Shown here one piece after another: positions 5,477-7,221 of a stretch of 7,221 nt of DNA. Within the stretch, counting starts at the first letter, position 1, and each line of letters opens with the position of its first letter. Position numbers and translations under genes: made by a program. The notes below the pieces were generated by a model. The model saw nothing but the letters and a program-made list of their open reading frames with translations, had not been told where the DNA came from and made no database searches. Source of the stretch: Eubacteriaceae bacterium (GTDB taxonomy: Bacteria > Bacillota > Clostridia > Eubacteriales > Anaerofustaceae). The stretch lies in contig JAGACT010000024.1 in assembly GCA_017613995.1 (NCBI GenBank), positions 1-7,221 of the forward strand. Reading direction: 5' to 3'.

Positions 5477-6997
5477 ATGCTTTTTTCCACGACTATCCGC
5501 CGCAGCGACATGATAAGGTGCGTGCTCTGTGAGGACGCCGGATGCACCGCCGCCTGCGGCAGGTTCGATCCCGCGAAACTTATGAGGAGCGTCTGGTTCG
5601 GCAACGAGAAGTGCGCGGCGGCGTCCCTTCCCACGGAGGACGTGTGCTCTAACTGCGCCGCCCCCTGCGAGGAGGCCTGCGTGAGGCCGCGTCAGGTCCC
5701 CGTCAGGGAGCTGATGGGCCGTCTCAGGAGTGAGGTGCTGCCGGAGCTGGAGGTTATCCCGGACGGTTCGGAGGACATCCTCAGGACAGAACTCTGCGGG
5801 GTGCCCCTTGAAAATCCCTTCCTGCTCTCATCCTCCGTGGTCTCGAGTACATACGAGATGTGCGAGGCAGCCTTCGAGGCGGGCTGGGCAGGGGTATGCT
5901 TCAAGACCATCTGCGGTTTCGAGATCCACGAGACATCCCCCCGGTTTTCCGCAGTCAGGGGAGACAACGGGGAGATCATGGGCTTCAAGAACGTGGAGCA
6001 GCTCAGCGACCACAGCGTGGAGGAGAACATGGAGATCTTCCGCCGGCTGAAGAAGGACTATCCCGGCAAGGTGATCATAGCCTCCATAATGGGGCGCGAC
6101 GACGCCGAGTGGGAGCGCCTGGCCCGGCTCTGCCAGGAGAACGGGGCCGACGCGGTGGAACTGAACTTTTCCTGCCCCAACATGATGGAGGGGGGACTGG
6201 GTTCCGACATAGGCCAGGTGCCGGAGCTGGTGGAGCGCTTCACGGCCTGCGCCAGAAAGGGGACGAGCCTGCCTGTGCTGGCGAAGCTGACGCCCAACGT
6301 GGCCAGCATGGTGCCCGCGGCCCTGGCGGCCCGCCGCGGGGGAGCCGACGGCATCTCCGCCATAAACACCATCAAGAGCGTTATCGGGATAAATCCCCAT
6401 ACATATATCTCCGCCCCCTCGGTGAGGGGCATGGGAGCCGTGGGCGGTTACAGCGGGGCCGCGGTGAAGCCCATAGCCCTGAGATTCATCTCCGAGATGG
6501 CCAAGGAGGAGGAACTGGGCGGAATGCACATCAGCGGCATGGGGGGCATAGAGACCTGGTCCGACGCCCTGGAGTACATACTCCTGGGAGCGGGGAGCCT
6601 TCAGCTCACCACCGCCGTCATGCAGTACGGCACCAGGATCGTGGAGGACCTGAAAACCGGCCTCGCCATGTACATGAAGGAAAAGGGCTTTACATCCGTC
6701 GATCAGATGAGGGGCCTGGGGCTGGACAGCCTCAGCATGAGCACCGACGCCCTGGAGCGGGACACCGTGGTGTTCCCCGCCTTCGACAGGGACAGGTGCA
6801 TCGGCTGCGGACGCTGCGTCATATCCTGCCGGGACGGAGGTCATCAGGCCATCAGGCTGGGGGCGAACGGAAAACCGGTTCTGAACGGCAGAAGGTGCGT
6901 GGGATGCCATCTGTGCGTCCTGGTATGCCCCGAGAGGGCCATACGCTCCTCGGGAAGAAGGTTCACCCGCAAAACAGGATCGCAGGAGACGTCCTGA
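5477..6997 (+). CDS. preA: PreA-type dihydropyrimidine dehydrogenase subunit with PreT-like N-terminal Fe-S domain
   Basis: A 506-residue cytoplasmic iron-sulfur flavoprotein. Residues about 105-430 form a dihydroorotate-dehydrogenase-like FMN barrel matching PreA, which reduces or oxidises uracil/thymine at C5-C6: K143 (FKTI), ETSPRF (152-157), GFKNVEQL (169-176), N230 in ELNFSCPN, AKLTPN (269-274) and N297-T298 are in the expected places. Two C-terminal [4Fe-4S] motifs are at C441/444/447/451 and C474/477/480/484. E. coli PreA is about 411 residues; the extra 100 here are a Cys-rich N-terminal domain (C15, C18, C23, C27, C46, C57, C60, C64, C68) resembling the iron-sulfur domain at the start of PreT and of mammalian DPD. 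No FAD/NAD domain follows it and no preT is in view. Start: ATG 5477 with GGGAGG at 5462-5467; the frame runs upstream into the tRNA, which is not coding. Substrate and electron partner remain inferred. Confidence 0.88.
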   Translation: MLFSTTIRRSDMIRCVLCEDAGCTAACGRFDPAKLMRSVWFGNEKCAAASLPTEDVCSNCAAPCEEACVRPRQVPVRELMGRLRSEVLPELEVIPDGSEDILRTELCGVPLENPFLLSSSVVSSTYEMCEAAFEAGWAGVCFKTICGFEIHETSPRFSAVRGDNGEIMGFKNVEQLSDHSVEENMEIFRRLKKDYPGKVIIASIMGRDDAEWERLARLCQENGADAVELNFSCPNMMEGGLGSDIGQVPELVERFTACARKGTSLPVLAKLTPNVASMVPAALAARRGGADGISAINTIKSVIGINPHTYISAPSVRGMGAVGGYSGAAVKPIALRFISEMAKEEELGGMHISGMGGIETWSDALEYILLGAGSLQLTTAVMQYGTRIVEDLKTGLAMYMKEKGFTSVDQMRGLGLDSLSMSTDALERDTVVFPAFDRDRCIGCGRCVISCRDGGHQAIRLGANGKPVLNGRRCVGCHLCVLVCPERAIRSSGRRFTRKTGSQETS

Positions 6998-7047
6998 CCG
7001 GGCGGGAGCGGCCCTGGGAGGCAGCGGGAACATAAATATGAAACACA

Positions 7048-7079
7048 AAAAAGGTCTTCCCCGGCGGGAAGACCTTTTT
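7048..7079 (+). terminator. Bidirectional-looking intrinsic terminator after preA
   Basis: Perfect 14-bp inverted repeat: 7048-7061 (AAAAAGGTCTTCCC) pairs with 7066-7079 (GGGAAGACCTTTTT) around the loop CGGC. A-tract and T-tract flank the GC stem, so it could work in both directions. It lies 50 bases after the preA stop and three bases before the group II intron boundary. Confidence 0.93.
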
Positions 7080-7082
7080 ACA

Positions 7083-7221
7083 GTGTGCCGGGCATGGCAC
7101 GATTCTAGCTGGTGAAAGTCCAGCCGCGGGTAGTTACCGCCAAGCGTAGTGAACCGCAAGCCTGCGACAGCAATGGCGCAGGGGGAGGAAGCGGTGTAGC
7201 AAAGCCGAGGAGCCTACGAAC
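7083..7221 (+). mobile_element. Group IIC intron, 5' end (domain I), runs off the window
   Basis: The element starts with the group II 5' splice consensus GTGYG (GTGTG, 7083-7087). The following sequence matches, from memory, the start of the group IIC intron of Oceanobacillus iheyensis in several blocks: GTGTGCC-GGCATGG, GGTGAAAGTCC, GGAAGCGG and, near the window end, GAGGA..C.ACGAAC. Hairpins typical of domain I are visible: GTGCC/GGCAC (7085-7089, 7096-7100), GCTGG/CCAGC (7108-7112, 7120-7124) and CCTGCG/CGCAGG (7161-7166, 7177-7182). It lies three bases past the T-tract of a terminator, the usual target of IIC introns. The reverse transcriptase, domains V/VI and the 3' end would lie beyond the window. 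There is no coding frame here; a short ATG frame at 7038 merely crosses the terminator. Confidence 0.85.

Noticed and set aside
7038..7115. Short frame from ATG 7038 (about 25 codons) downstream of preA
   Set aside because: It runs straight through the terminator stem-loop and into the intron 5' end and has no good ribosome site at proper spacing.
5828..7159. Long minus-strand open frame (443 codons) opposite preA and crossing the terminator and intron start
   Set aside because: Shadow of the preA codon pattern; it runs through a terminator and structured intron RNA and has no recognisable motif or ribosome site.

Overview
The window is 7,221 bases of a GC-rich, gene-dense, mostly plus-strand bacterial chromosome. 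It most likely comes from an anaerobic, acetogen-like Clostridia/Firmicutes bacterium. Three things point that way: an rnfC2-metV-metF cluster (the three-subunit methylene-tetrahydrofolate reductase of the Wood-Ljungdahl pathway), several iron-sulfur redox proteins, and a group IIC intron of the type common in Firmicutes. The genus cannot be determined from this sequence.

Layout. (a) Positions 1-2300: the 3' part of an RnfC-like subunit (5' end outside the window), then metV directly abutting it, then metF, closed by a hairpin terminator. These three proteins would form one complex that reduces methylene-THF to methyl-THF. (b) 2353-4680: an amino-acid ABC importer in the order permease, ATPase, substrate-binding lipoprotein. 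It has its own weak promoter, an ATGA overlap between the first two genes and a strong terminator. The binding protein looks closest to the cystine-type family but seems to lack the conserved Asp that holds the ligand amine. (c) 4712-5272: a near-consensus promoter with a very short leader drives a small lipoprotein of unknown function. (d) 5285-5456: a tRNA-Arg (anticodon CCT, encoded CCA) with a terminator. (e) 5477-6997: a PreA-type FMN/iron-sulfur protein related to dihydropyrimidine dehydrogenase. It carries an N-terminal Cys-rich extension that looks like the iron-sulfur domain normally found on the partner PreT, while no PreT flavoprotein gene is present in the window. (f) 7048-7221: a 14-bp perfect terminator hairpin, followed three bases past its T-tract by the 5' end of a group IIC intron that runs off the window.

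The first two blocks are familiar in kind. The points most worth a second look are the PreT-like domain fused to PreA, the intron placed at the terminator, the terminator squeezed between tRNA-Arg and preA, and the substituted ligand residue in the binding protein. Comparisons with other proteins or introns are from memory of the families; no search was run.
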